22,470 nucleotides of DNA, taken from assembly GCA_910584195.1 (NCBI GenBank), contig CAJTYV010000010.1:78315-100784 (forward strand), given 5' to 3'. The stretch's first letter is position 1, and every line of letters begins with the position of its first letter. The translations under genes were made by a program, and so were the position numbers. Source of the DNA: an uncultured Ruminococcus sp. (lineage in GTDB: Bacteria; Bacillota; Clostridia; Oscillospirales; Ruminococcaceae). Of the stretch, positions 1 through 8,500 are shown piece after piece. Below the pieces are notes generated by a model. It was given only the letters and a program-made list of their open reading frames with translations. It was not told where the DNA came from and did no database searches.

Positions 1-1
1 A

Positions 2-1216
2 AAGGAAACTCCAAAAACTGAAAGTAAAACAGAGGAGAATCCAAAAGAAATTCCTAAAACCGAAAATAAGGCAGGGGAGAAAAAATTTCTTTCTGCTGAG
101 CAGATAGCGGCTAAACCAGAGAAAATCACAGAAAATAAACTAAATGAAACTAATATAATTCCTGAATCTCCAAAGCACAAGAGGTCAAAGAAAAAGGAAA
201 TGCCTGAGATCGTTCTTTCAAATGAGGAGTTCAGGGAGATTCCCGAAATTGCTCAGCAGGAAAAAAGGGGTTCTGTTACATCAGGGAATTCAACTGTTAA
301 ATCGTCGTCCTATGATAGGATTAGCGAATTATATAACGATCAGGATATTGAACAGGTTGAATCTGTTGAAATTGACGATGTTAACAATATGGCTCTTGGT
401 AAAAACGGAACTTTGCTTATAAAATATATAGGTACTAATGAAATAGTACATATACCGGATACAATTACTTCAATCGGAAAATATGCTTTCAGAGGCAATA
501 AATCTGCTAAAACAATTATTATGTCCGACAGCGTTAAGTTTGTTGACCGCTTTGCTTTCGCTCACTGTGTCAACTTAGAAGAAATAGTTTTTTCAAGAAA
601 CTTAGAATCCATCGGTGAAAACGCTTTTTTGAAATGTCTGCGTCTTAAAGAGCTTGATTTTCCGAATTCTTTGAAAAATATAGGTAAGGGAGCTTTTGGA
701 CGGTGCAGTTCCATACGCAAGCTGATTTTCCCGGGACAAATAAAAAAGATAAATGATTTAAGCTTTTTTGCATGCCGTAATCTTAATCGTGTAATTATTT
801 CTCATTCTGTGGAAACTATCGGAAATGCGGCGTTTTCCGAATGCTATGGTTTGAAGAAGATAGTTATTGCCGATTCGGTTACAAGTATTGGCGAGAGCGC
901 ATTTTCATGGTGCAGGTCACTGGAGGAAATCACTATTCCTCCTTCTGTAAAAACTATTGGAAGCTGGGCGTTTTACGGATGCGGCAAGCTTACTGACATA
1001 CGAATAAGCGTACAAACGAAAGATGTCCGTGACGATGCGTTCTGTGGATGTGAGAACATTTATAACGTTAAAGTTACTGAATTTGAAGGCGTTGACTATA
1101 ATCAGACAATAGTAAAAAAGGGTCAGAAGCTGATTCTGCGTATTTTGAAACAAGTCAACCGCAAAAAAGCGGAACGCTACGCTCGCGAGCATAATATCAG
1201 CACAATGTTTATATGA
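2..1216 (+). CDS. BspA-like leucine-rich-repeat protein, 5' end missing
   Basis: The reading frame is open from base 2 to the TGA at 1214-1216 (404 visible codons), so the gene starts outside the window and the ATG at 200 is internal. The first ~75 visible residues are a charged Lys/Glu/Pro-rich low-complexity stretch with near-repeats such as PKTE, then a basic KHKRSKKK patch. From about base 440 come tandem ~23-residue LRR_5 (BspA/TpLRR) repeats, each with an IG..AF..C..L pattern followed by a short hydrophobic strand, for example SIGESAFSWCRSLEEI. The tail contains KKAERYAREHNIS, a common ending in this family. BspA-type LRR proteins mediate binding to proteins or surfaces and carry no catalytic motif. 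Location cannot be judged because any signal peptide or anchor would be upstream of base 1. Family assignment is secure; the function is unknown. Confidence 0.85.
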   Translation, partial: KETPKTESKTEENPKEIPKTENKAGEKKFLSAEQIAAKPEKITENKLNETNIIPESPKHKRSKKKEMPEIVLSNEEFREIPEIAQQEKRGSVTSGNSTVKSSSYDRISELYNDQDIEQVESVEIDDVNNMALGKNGTLLIKYIGTNEIVHIPDTITSIGKYAFRGNKSAKTIIMSDSVKFVDRFAFAHCVNLEEIVFSRNLESIGENAFLKCLRLKELDFPNSLKNIGKGAFGRCSSIRKLIFPGQIKKINDLSFFACRNLNRVIISHSVETIGNAAFSECYGLKKIVIADSVTSIGESAFSWCRSLEEITIPPSVKTIGSWAFYGCGKLTDIRISVQTKDVRDDAFCGCENIYNVKVTEFEGVDYNQTIVKKGQKLILRILKQVNRKKAERYAREHNISTMFI

Positions 1217-1378
1217 GAGCTTGTGTTCATAGGTTCAGCACACGTCTTTTCGGCGAATTTGTATGCTGAACTTCGTCAAAAACACTTGCAATACGACAGT
1301 ATTCCTACGTGTTTTTTCCTTGTCAGCATACAAATTATGCTCGAAAATACGCATACTCCACCTATGAACACAAGCTCT
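1216..1378. repeat. 163-bp palindromic element, copy 1 (MITE-like or structured 3' UTR)
   Basis: Terminal arms at 1216-1234 and 1360-1378 are perfect inverted repeats over 19 bp (AGAGCTTGTGTTCATAGGT and its complement). A second internal perfect pair lies at 1256-1269 and 1323-1336 (AATTTGTATGCTGA). The apex at 1286-1310 carries AATACGACAGTATT followed by CCTACGT and is nearly identical to the apex of the element at 13631-13810. The element starts on the last base of the LRR gene's stop codon. It has no credible coding sequence. It is either a non-autonomous palindromic mobile element or a conserved RNA hairpin used as a 3' end. Confidence 0.75.
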
Positions 1379-1415
1379 AAAAAAATCCCCCGTTGTCTTG
1401 AAGCAATGGGGGATT
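1379..1415 (-). terminator. Rho-independent terminator of the leftward tyrA unit
   Basis: The inverted repeat AATCCCCC (1384-1391) / GGGGGATT (1408-1415), extended inward by GTTG/CAAT with a wobble pair, lies just past the stop codon at 1420-1422. Read leftward, the stem is followed by seven Ts (complement of the A run at 1379-1385). This is a standard intrinsic terminator. Confidence 0.85.
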
Positions 1416-1419
1416 GACG

Positions 1420-2271
1420 TTAATTAGGCTGTCCCTGACGGTGACGGAGATTTTCTTCCTTGAGCTGTCTGCCCTCGGCGATAAGACGAAGCATTTCATC
1501 ACTGTCGGAATTTTTTAAAGCCGTATTATACTTGGTTAGATTTTCAATAAGAATATCGAGTTCATACATCAGATTTTCTCTGTTCTGCATAAACAGATCG
1601 GTCCACATTTTTTCATTCATAGTGGCGATTCTCGTCATATCCTGAAAACTTCCGCCGCTGAATCCACATTCAAGATCAAGCTCCGGACTTTTTACGTAAG
1701 CGGAAGATACGATATGTGCGAGCTGTGATGTATACGCTATCATTTTGTCATGATCTTCCGGAGTGGTCACTACGATTTTTCCGGCTCCGATTTCCTTTGC
1801 AAGATTCGTCAGTAAATCAATATCTGCCGGTCTGCTGTTTTCAAACGGCGCGATTATAAAGTTGGCTTTTTGAAACAAATCGGCACAGCTGTTGTTATAG
1901 CCTCCGAATTCTTTTCCTGCCATAGGATGTATGCCGACATAACGCAGTCCGCAGGCCTCCGCCATTTTTTTTACTCTAAGAGAGAAATTGCCTTTAATAC
2001 CGCAAACATCGGTAATAAGAGTTTTTTTATCAAATCTTCCGATATTTTCACGCAGGTAGCATTCCGCGGCATCAGGGAAAAGGGAAATTATTATTAAATC
2101 AAAATCGTTGAAGCTGCCGTCGAATTCCTTGTCAATAGCAACGTCTCTCAGGGCTGAAAATTCAATATCATGATTTAAATCGCATCCGGTTACGAAATGT
2201 GAGGTGTATTTTTTCAGCGCTTTACAGATAGATCCGCCAATAAGTCCCAATCCGACTACTAAAATTTTCAT
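1420..2271 (-). CDS. tyrA: Prephenate dehydrogenase (TyrA family)
   Basis: Oxidative decarboxylation of prephenate to 4-hydroxyphenylpyruvate in tyrosine biosynthesis, in the cytoplasm. The 283-residue protein has an N-terminal Rossmann motif GLGLIGGS (residues 7-14) and Asp31 at the end of the second strand, which suggests NAD rather than NADP. It also has TDVCGIK (87-93) and the family signature HPMAGKE at 115-121, whose His is expected to be catalytic. Length fits monofunctional TyrA without chorismate mutase or ACT domains. I chose the ATG at 2271 over the upstream ATG at 2310 because AAGGATG sits 8 nt before it and the Rossmann fold begins at once. It lies 54 bp downstream of the pseudouridine synthase on the same strand, so co-transcription is plausible. 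No other aromatic pathway gene is adjacent. Confidence 0.92.
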   Translation of the reverse strand: MKILVVGLGLIGGSICKALKKYTSHFVTGCDLNHDIEFSALRDVAIDKEFDGSFNDFDLIIISLFPDAAECYLRENIGRFDKKTLITDVCGIKGNFSLRVKKMAEACGLRYVGIHPMAGKEFGGYNNSCADLFQKANFIIAPFENSRPADIDLLTNLAKEIGAGKIVVTTPEDHDKMIAYTSQLAHIVSSAYVKSPELDLECGFSGGSFQDMTRIATMNEKMWTDLFMQNRENLMYELDILIENLTKYNTALKNSDSDEMLRLIAEGRQLKEENLRHRQGQPN

Positions 2272-2325
2272 AAGTATTACATCCTTTTTGTTAGACATGT
2301 TTATTAACAAATTTATTATACTACT

Positions 2326-3279
2326 TTAATGCGAAAAAGTCAAGTTGTCAAATAGATTTTCGGGAGACCTCGGGTGGATTTCATATAAATATCGAAGCGG
2401 AGAATTTTCTGGAAAGTCAAATTCCAGCTCGTATGCACAAAGCTGCTGACGGAAAATGCCCAAACGCTTGTTTACAGCGATATTTCCGTATTTTCCGTCT
2501 CCGAGGATAGGAATTCCAATGTGAGCAAGATGCGCTCTTATCTGGTGAGTCCGCCCTGTGTAAAGCCGTATCTCAAGCAGCGAAAGTCCCGAATTTTCGG
2601 CTAAAAGCTTATAACCTGTCCGAATCTGTTTGAATCCCTCTTTCGGCTCGCTGCTGATGCGTACCATATTTCTGCCCTCGTCCTTAAAATGATAGGCAGT
2701 CAGTATATCTTCGGCTCTTTCAGGTTTTCCTATAACGATACATCGGTAGATCTTATGGATACACCCTGATCTGACTCCCTCGTTAAGCTCGCGGAGAGAA
2801 GCTGAGTTTTTTGCTGCGGTTACAAGTCCGGAAGTATTTCTGTCAAGTCGGCTGCAAAGAGCCGGTGAAAAAGTATTCTCATTATCAGGAACATATTCTC
2901 CTTTACGATAAAGATAGAGCTTTATTCGGTTTATAAGAGTATCGGGATTGCGTTCACCGTTGCTGTGAGAGTCAAGTCCTACAGGTTTAAATACGATTAT
3001 GATATTGTCGTCCTCATAAATCATACTAAGTTCCGTATTAGCATTGAGAAAGCTCATGTCATGCTGTTTCGCAGCCGAAACTTCGTCCTTTACGTATATT
3101 CGAACAATATCTCCGGCAACAATTTTCGAGGAATTTTCGCAGCGTTTGCCGTTTATTTTTATATCTTTTTTTCGTATAAGGCGGTACATCATGCTTTTAG
3201 GAAGCTCAGGCATTGCCTTCTGTAAAAATTTATCTATTCTCTGACCGCTGTCATTAAGTGTAATTTTAAATTCTTTCAT
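2326..3279 (-). CDS. RluA/RluD-family large-subunit rRNA (or tRNA) pseudouridine synthase
   Basis: Isomerises specific uridines to pseudouridine in structured RNA, most likely 23S rRNA. The 317-residue protein has an N-terminal S4 RNA-binding domain (about residues 10-65, with QRIDKFLQ and IKINGKR). The RluA catalytic domain follows, with the signature SRLDRNTSG in which Asp146 is the expected nucleophile; most relatives have HRLD here. The later motif GRTHQIRAHL and the ending LGDGKYG also fit the family. The ATG at 3279 is preceded by AAAGAGGAT at good spacing. RluA, RluC and RluD subtypes cannot be told apart from the sequence alone, so no symbol is given. It is the first gene of the leftward pair with tyrA. 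Confidence 0.9.
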   Translation of the reverse strand: MKEFKITLNDSGQRIDKFLQKAMPELPKSMMYRLIRKKDIKINGKRCENSSKIVAGDIVRIYVKDEVSAAKQHDMSFLNANTELSMIYEDDNIIIVFKPVGLDSHSNGERNPDTLINRIKLYLYRKGEYVPDNENTFSPALCSRLDRNTSGLVTAAKNSASLRELNEGVRSGCIHKIYRCIVIGKPERAEDILTAYHFKDEGRNMVRISSEPKEGFKQIRTGYKLLAENSGLSLLEIRLYTGRTHQIRAHLAHIGIPILGDGKYGNIAVNKRLGIFRQQLCAYELEFDFPENSPLRYLYEIHPRSPENLFDNLTFSH

Positions 3280-3383
3280 TATTATCCTCTTTAAATATCT
3301 TGTTATTTCTTACAAATTTCAAAAACGTATTTAGTGCGTTTTGACGAAATTTTGGCAGGTGTTCCCTTTTTGTATTGAAATTG

Positions 3384-3412
3384 TTGCAATTCTGTAATAA
3401 TTATGATACAAT
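3384..3412 (+). promoter_or_regulatory. Sigma-A type promoter for the GH25 gene
   Basis: TTGCAA at 3384-3389 and TACAAT at 3407-3412 are separated by exactly 17 bp. The predicted start near 3419 leaves a leader of about 105 nt before the ATG at 3524. The same -35 hexamer is used by the recD2 promoter at 16026. Confidence 0.75.
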
Positions 3413-3429
3413 TAGGCTACAGACTGAAA

Positions 3430-3496
3430 TAAATACAGCCGTGTATTTAATCGGTACAGAAGCGGAGTGGTGATAAGGCGGCGTAAGAATTACGCC
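3430..3496 (+). other. Structured 5' leader of the GH25 gene (two perfect hairpins)
   Basis: Hairpin 1 is TAAATACA/TGTATTTA (3430-3437 with 3442-3449) with a GCCG loop. Hairpin 2 is GGCGTAA/TTACGCC (3480-3486 with 3490-3496) with a GAA loop. They are joined by a purine-rich stretch, and the ribosome binding site AAGGAGATGATA follows. I could not match this to a riboswitch class I know, so the regulatory role is only a possibility. Confidence 0.45.
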
Positions 3497-3523
3497 CATG
3501 AGATTTCAAGGAGATGATAACCC

Positions 3524-5404
3524 ATGAGTTTGGTTAAAAAAATAGTGTCGGCTGTGCTGTCAGTTAGTCTCGGACTTTTTTCGGCTGCGTCTGTTCCATG
3601 CAGCGCCATCGAAAATGACTATATATATGATAGCATACTTTCTGAAAAAAGTAAAGACCCTGTTTCTGAGACTCAAAAACCTTTCAATGTATTTGATATA
3701 TATAACGCATATTATGGCATTGTCCCTGCGACTACAGCAGCAGTTTCCACCGTTTCTTCGTCAACTGTGACGACAACGGCAGTTTCAACCGAAATGACAT
3801 CTGCGGCAACTGACTCAACAAAAAGGACAACCTTAACAACGATTTCCGTAACAACAGGGAGAACAACGGCGGCTTCAACCAAAAATACGTTGATTACAAC
3901 GAAAAAGACAACAGCGAAAACGGTTTCTACAGCGTTAACAGAGCTTACAACATCGGAAAAGCCGGTAACTACGGTAATGCCGACCACCCAAAAAACTTCA
4001 GCATCTGTTACAGTTTCCTTAACAACGTTGAATTCTTCAGCTGAAAGTACGCCTCCTGTTACTACAGCTTCACTGTGTCTTAACGGAATTGACGTTGCAA
4101 AATATCAGTTGGATGTTGACTGGCAGACTGCAAAAGCAAGCGGCGAGGTAGACTACGCGATAATACAGGCAGGGTTCGGAAAATTTTCTAATCAGGTAGA
4201 TCCTTACTTTCACAAGAATATGCAGAATGCGCAGGCGGCAGGAATGGATGTCGGAATATATTGGTTCAGCTATGCGAAATCGGTCGAGGATGCAAAGCTT
4301 GAAGCGCAGGCTTGCCTTGATGTTATAAAGGGATACAGCTTTACATATCCAATTTATTATGATTTTGAATACGAATGGGCTTTGAAAACATTGTCAGTAG
4401 CGGAGCTTTCGGCTATGGTTGATGCCTTTTGCACAATAATGCAGGAAAACGGCTACTATGTCGGCGTTTACGGCAGCGGAAGCTATCTTGAAAACAGCAT
4501 ATACAGGCATGTTTTATCCAAATATGATGTTTGGGTTGCCGAATACGGCGATTCAGTCAAGTGGTATACGGGCGAGTACGGAATGTGGCAGTATACAGGT
4601 TCGGGTACCGCGCCGGGCGTATCGACTGCCGTTGATAAAAACTATTGTTACAAGGATTATCCGTCGATTGTAGGCGTTAATCCAAGGAATGGCGCGGTAC
4701 CTGTTGTTACAGTTCCTGCGGTAACACAGCCGGCTATTACCGATACTTCTCAAACAACTCAGACAACCCTGACGACTTCTCATACTACGACTGCGACAAC
4801 GATTCCGAGAGGATATATTATTGAAGATACATCAGATCTTTATAATTGGGATAAGTTTGACAAGAATTCTTATCAATATGCTATGCTTGAGGTCGATTCG
4901 GTAAAATCACTTGATGCTGTAAAGGCAAATATAGATGCGGCGCATTCGGAGGGAATTGACTGCGGAATCCTTTATCTTGCCGAAGACGCTTCCTCGGATA
5001 CTGTAAGTCAGAACGTTGAAAAACTTTATAATATGCTTAGTACGGTTAAGCTTGAGTACCCTGTATATTATTGTTTCGAAAAGCCGGATCTGTCTGATTA
5101 CGGCGTGGGGATCGCGCAGCTTTCTAATAATGCGGAAGTTTTCTGTTCGTATCTGGAGGAACGCCGTTATTTTGTGGGAATTGCCGCTTATGATATGCCG
5201 TTGACGGAGCAGCTTGATGAAGGATTGTTTAAAAAGTACAGCGTTTGGCTGTTTAATGAACGGGAAACGCCTGTAATGTATTCGGGACGATGCGGCATGG
5301 TCAGCGAGTGGGAGCGTACTATTGAAGATTATATGCATTGCAGCAGGGATAACTTCCCGTTGATAATTGAAAAAAACGGTCTGAACGGTTATACGAAGCA
5401 ATAA
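3524..5404 (+). CDS. Secreted GH25 muramidase with a second, degenerate GH25-like domain
   Basis: GH25 enzymes hydrolyse the MurNAc-GlcNAc bond of peptidoglycan. The 626-residue protein begins with a signal peptide (KK, a hydrophobic stretch, cleavage near CSAIEN at about residue 28). A Thr/Ser-rich linker follows at about residues 68-183, probably extended and perhaps glycosylated. Domain 1 (about 187-390) has GIDVAKYQ with Asp190 and YPIYYDFE with Asp280 and Glu282, the expected catalytic set, so it should be active. A short Thr-rich linker (about 395-428) leads to domain 2 (429-626). Domain 2 aligns with domain 1 along its length, but Asp190 is replaced by Ile432 and Asp280 by Cys517, leaving only Glu519. 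Domain 2 is therefore probably inactive. The start has a strong ribosome binding site, AAGGAGATGATAACCC. There is no LPXTG or dockerin motif. Self-remodelling or attack on competitor walls are both possible. Confidence 0.88.
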   Translation: MSLVKKIVSAVLSVSLGLFSAASVPCSAIENDYIYDSILSEKSKDPVSETQKPFNVFDIYNAYYGIVPATTAAVSTVSSSTVTTTAVSTEMTSAATDSTKRTTLTTISVTTGRTTAASTKNTLITTKKTTAKTVSTALTELTTSEKPVTTVMPTTQKTSASVTVSLTTLNSSAESTPPVTTASLCLNGIDVAKYQLDVDWQTAKASGEVDYAIIQAGFGKFSNQVDPYFHKNMQNAQAAGMDVGIYWFSYAKSVEDAKLEAQACLDVIKGYSFTYPIYYDFEYEWALKTLSVAELSAMVDAFCTIMQENGYYVGVYGSGSYLENSIYRHVLSKYDVWVAEYGDSVKWYTGEYGMWQYTGSGTAPGVSTAVDKNYCYKDYPSIVGVNPRNGAVPVVTVPAVTQPAITDTSQTTQTTLTTSHTTTATTIPRGYIIEDTSDLYNWDKFDKNSYQYAMLEVDSVKSLDAVKANIDAAHSEGIDCGILYLAEDASSDTVSQNVEKLYNMLSTVKLEYPVYYCFEKPDLSDYGVGIAQLSNNAEVFCSYLEERRYFVGIAAYDMPLTEQLDEGLFKKYSVWLFNERETPVMYSGRCGMVSEWERTIEDYMHCSRDNFPLIIEKNGLNGYTKQ

Positions 5405-5432
5405 AAAGATAAATATTTTTTCGAAATTGTTG

Positions 5433-5466
5433 ATCGGCGCCGCAGGATATGCGGCGTTGATTTTTT
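5433..5466 (+). terminator. Rho-independent terminator after the GH25 gene
   Basis: CGCCGC (5438-5443) pairs with GCGGCG (5451-5456), and the stem extends outward to 5433/5461 with G-U pairs. It is followed by TTTTTT (5461-5466). Confidence 0.8.
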
Positions 5467-5467
5467 A

Positions 5468-5555
5468 ATACTAATCCTCGAAATGTTGATAAACAAAGAT
5501 GACAGACGGAATTTATGCTGTTAGATTTGTCTATTGTTATTTTGGGGATTAGTAT
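5468..5555. repeat. 88-bp segment bounded by a perfect 10-bp inverted repeat, upstream of addB
   Basis: ATACTAATCC at 5468-5477 is exactly complementary to GGATTAGTAT at 5546-5555, and two further pairs extend the stem inward (one G-U). The right arm abuts the addB ribosome binding site AAGGAG (5556-5561). The interior is AT-rich and I see no convincing promoter in it. It could be a small palindromic element or a leader fold that affects addB translation. Confidence 0.5.
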
Positions 5556-5566
5556 AAGGAGTTGTT

Positions 5567-8500
5567 ATGACTGAATTTATTACAGGAGCATCGGGTACGG
5601 GTAAAACTACCGAAATGTTCAAAAGGATAAAGGAATGCTCCGGTAAAGAGCGTATTGTACTTGTTCCCGAGCAGTTTTCCACAGAATTTGATAAAAAGCT
5701 GTATTTTTATATTGGAGCTAAGGAATTTAACAGAATGATGTCGCTTACTTTCAGCAGTCTTTCGCGTCAGCTTTTTCAGCTTTACGGCGAACCTGACAGA
5801 AAAGGCGAATATGCGGACGAAATGGCTCGTCTTATATTGATCTATCGTGCGGTAAACGGCGCAAGGTCAAATCCGGAACAGCTGAAATTTTTCGCTAAAA
5901 GCAGTTCTTATCCAGGTTTTGCAGAGGATGCTCTTAAACTTATCGGCGATATGAAAAAGGCGGGTATTTCTCCGCAGCGGCTGATGCTGAAAGCGGAGCT
6001 GCTTGAAAGCCGGCTTCATGATAAGGTTTCGGATATTGCAAATATTTTTTATGAATATGAATTTCTTATGGAACAATATGGTTTTAAGGAGCATCTGGAA
6101 AATATACGCGAGGCCGCCAAGATTGCAAATATGCAGCGTTTTTTTAAGGGGAAATCCGTTTTCCTCGATGAATTTGAAAGTTTTACCGCCGATCAGATCG
6201 ATATGCTGAAAGTAATATTTTCTTCGGCAGAAAATATAGTAATCACTTTGCGTACAGATGATGTTAATGCGGGCGAATTTACACTTTTTGAGACTGTCAA
6301 TTCAACGTTCAGACATCTTTCGGAGCTTTGCCGCGAGCTGAACGTTAATGTTAAGCTGACGAAGCTTAAGAAAAGCCGCCGTTTCAAGTCGGCTGATCTG
6401 AAATACCTCAGTGAAAGGGCGATGCGCAATCTGCCGAATTGTCCCGAAAATGCTCCTGAACCGAATAATATCCGTATTTTTGAGGCTCGAGATATGTATG
6501 GCGAAGCCGAGTACGCATGCTCAGAACTGCGGAGACTCGTTTACGCCGACAACACTTTAAAATTCAGGGATATAGCGATCATATCCAATAATATCGAGGA
6601 TTACGCAGATGTGCTGAAATCGGCATTTGCACGTTATGATATTCCGTATTTTATGAGTATTGAGCAGCCTGTAGGTCATACGGTTGTAATGGCGTTCTTT
6701 TTGTCCTTTCTTGATTTACTTACGGCAAAAAAACTGCGCAGTGAGCAGATTTTCAGATTTTTAAAATGCGGACTTCTTGAAGCGGAACTTACCGATGTTT
6801 TTTTGCTTGAAAATTACTGCTACAAGTGGAATGTTGACGGTGATATGTGGACGAAACCGTTTACAGCTGAGGACGATTCACTTGAATTGATAGAGAAACT
6901 GAGAATTCGTACCATCGTTCCTGTTTTAAAGCTCAGAAAAAAGCTTGTTATAGAAAATACGGCGGAGTATTTCTGCGGACTTCTGTACGGCTATCTGACG
7001 GAAAGCAATATCGAACACAGCCTCGGCAGGCTTATGAACAGGCTTATTAAAACGGATCATGACAATGAAGCTGCAGAGCTTAAACGTCTTTGGGGATGTC
7101 TTATGGATATACTTGACGGAGCTGTCGGTACTTTGGGTGACGAAATGTTGAAATTCCGCGAGCTGGCGGATATTCTGCGTTCCATGACAGGACAAATAAG
7201 CTATTCCGTTCCGCCGAGAACTCTTGACGCCGTTACGGCGGCGTCTGCAAGAACAGCACGATTAAGTTCTCCGAAAGTAATTTTTGTAATGGGTGCGGCA
7301 GAGGGTGATTTTCCGAATCAGGTTAATCTTCACGGACTTTTTACAGAGGGGGATAAGCAGACCCTGTCAAATCTCGGACTTGACATCGCCCGTCCTCTTA
7401 CCGATCTTATAGCCTCGGAACGTCTTATTGCATATAAGGCGCTGTCCACGGCTTCGGAAAAGCTGTACATCAGCTATCCTTTGTCTGACCTTTCGGGACA
7501 GGCTAAGTATCCGTCGCGTATTGTTGAACAGATACGCGAAATGTTCGTCGGCAGCATGTTTATAACGGAAAAATCGCTTACTCCCGATTTTTATGCCGTT
7601 ACAAAGAACGCGGCGTACTATCATTACATGCAGGATAGGGCTGAGAATACTTCCGAAACAGCTTCGATTTATGCCGTCTTGCTTTCGGATGATGAATATC
7701 GGCAGAAAATAACGTTGGCTCTCAGTAAAACCGGTCGTACTCCGGAATACCGCATTGACCGAAATATTATGGAATCGCTTGAATGTTTTGAACCGCTGTA
7801 TTTGTCACCGTCCGCAATGGAGAAGTATAATAAATGTCATTTCATGCATTTTTGCGAAAATATGTTAAGATTGCAAATTCCCGAAAAAATAGAGCTTGAC
7901 AGAAGAATTTCGGGCGAGCTTACACATAGCTGTTTCCAGAAAATACTCGGCTCAAGGTCTAAATCCGAGTTTGTTGCCATGTCATATGAACAGCTTCAAA
8001 AGGAAATAACATCGGAAGCGGATATTTACCGTAAGGAAAAAATGGCGGGTGACTTCGGCAAAACTCCAAGATTTGAGCTTTTTTTCAATAAACTTACGGA
8101 ACGTCTCGGGGACGTATTTCTGCATACGCAGCATTCGCTTATGGCAAGTGATTTTGTTCCCGATGCTTTCGAACTGAATCTGCGCAAAGGTCATTCCGTA
8201 AGCGTACCTTTTGGTAACGGCAGAGAGCTGTTTTTCGGCGGTGTAATTGACCGCGCGGACATATGCAGTATAAACGGTGAAAAATATCTTCGTGTTATCG
8301 ACTATAAGAGCAGCAAAAAGCATATCAATGAAACTACGCTTGCAGGCGGACTTAATCTTCAGATGCTTCTCTATCTTTTTGCCGCATGCGATAACGGCGG
8401 AGTTTACGATGACTGTAAACCTGCGGGAGTGCTTTATACTCCGCTGCGGCTTTCAAATATCGGCATTGACTCTTCAAAAATCGAGGAATATAACAGTTTG

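Noticed and set aside
1223..1417. 64-codon plus-strand open frame after the LRR gene
   Set aside because: It lies entirely inside the palindromic element and the terminator.
2272..2310. Upstream ATG for prephenate dehydrogenase
   Set aside because: The added residues are not Rossmann-like, and a better ribosome binding site precedes the ATG at 2271.
3712..3987. Val-rich minus-strand open frame
   Set aside because: It is the reverse complement of the Thr-codon linker of the GH25 protein (ACN read backwards gives Val codons).
5527..5555. TTGTCT-17 bp-TAGTAT as an addB promoter
   Set aside because: Transcription would start at or after the ribosome binding site, leaving no usable leader.
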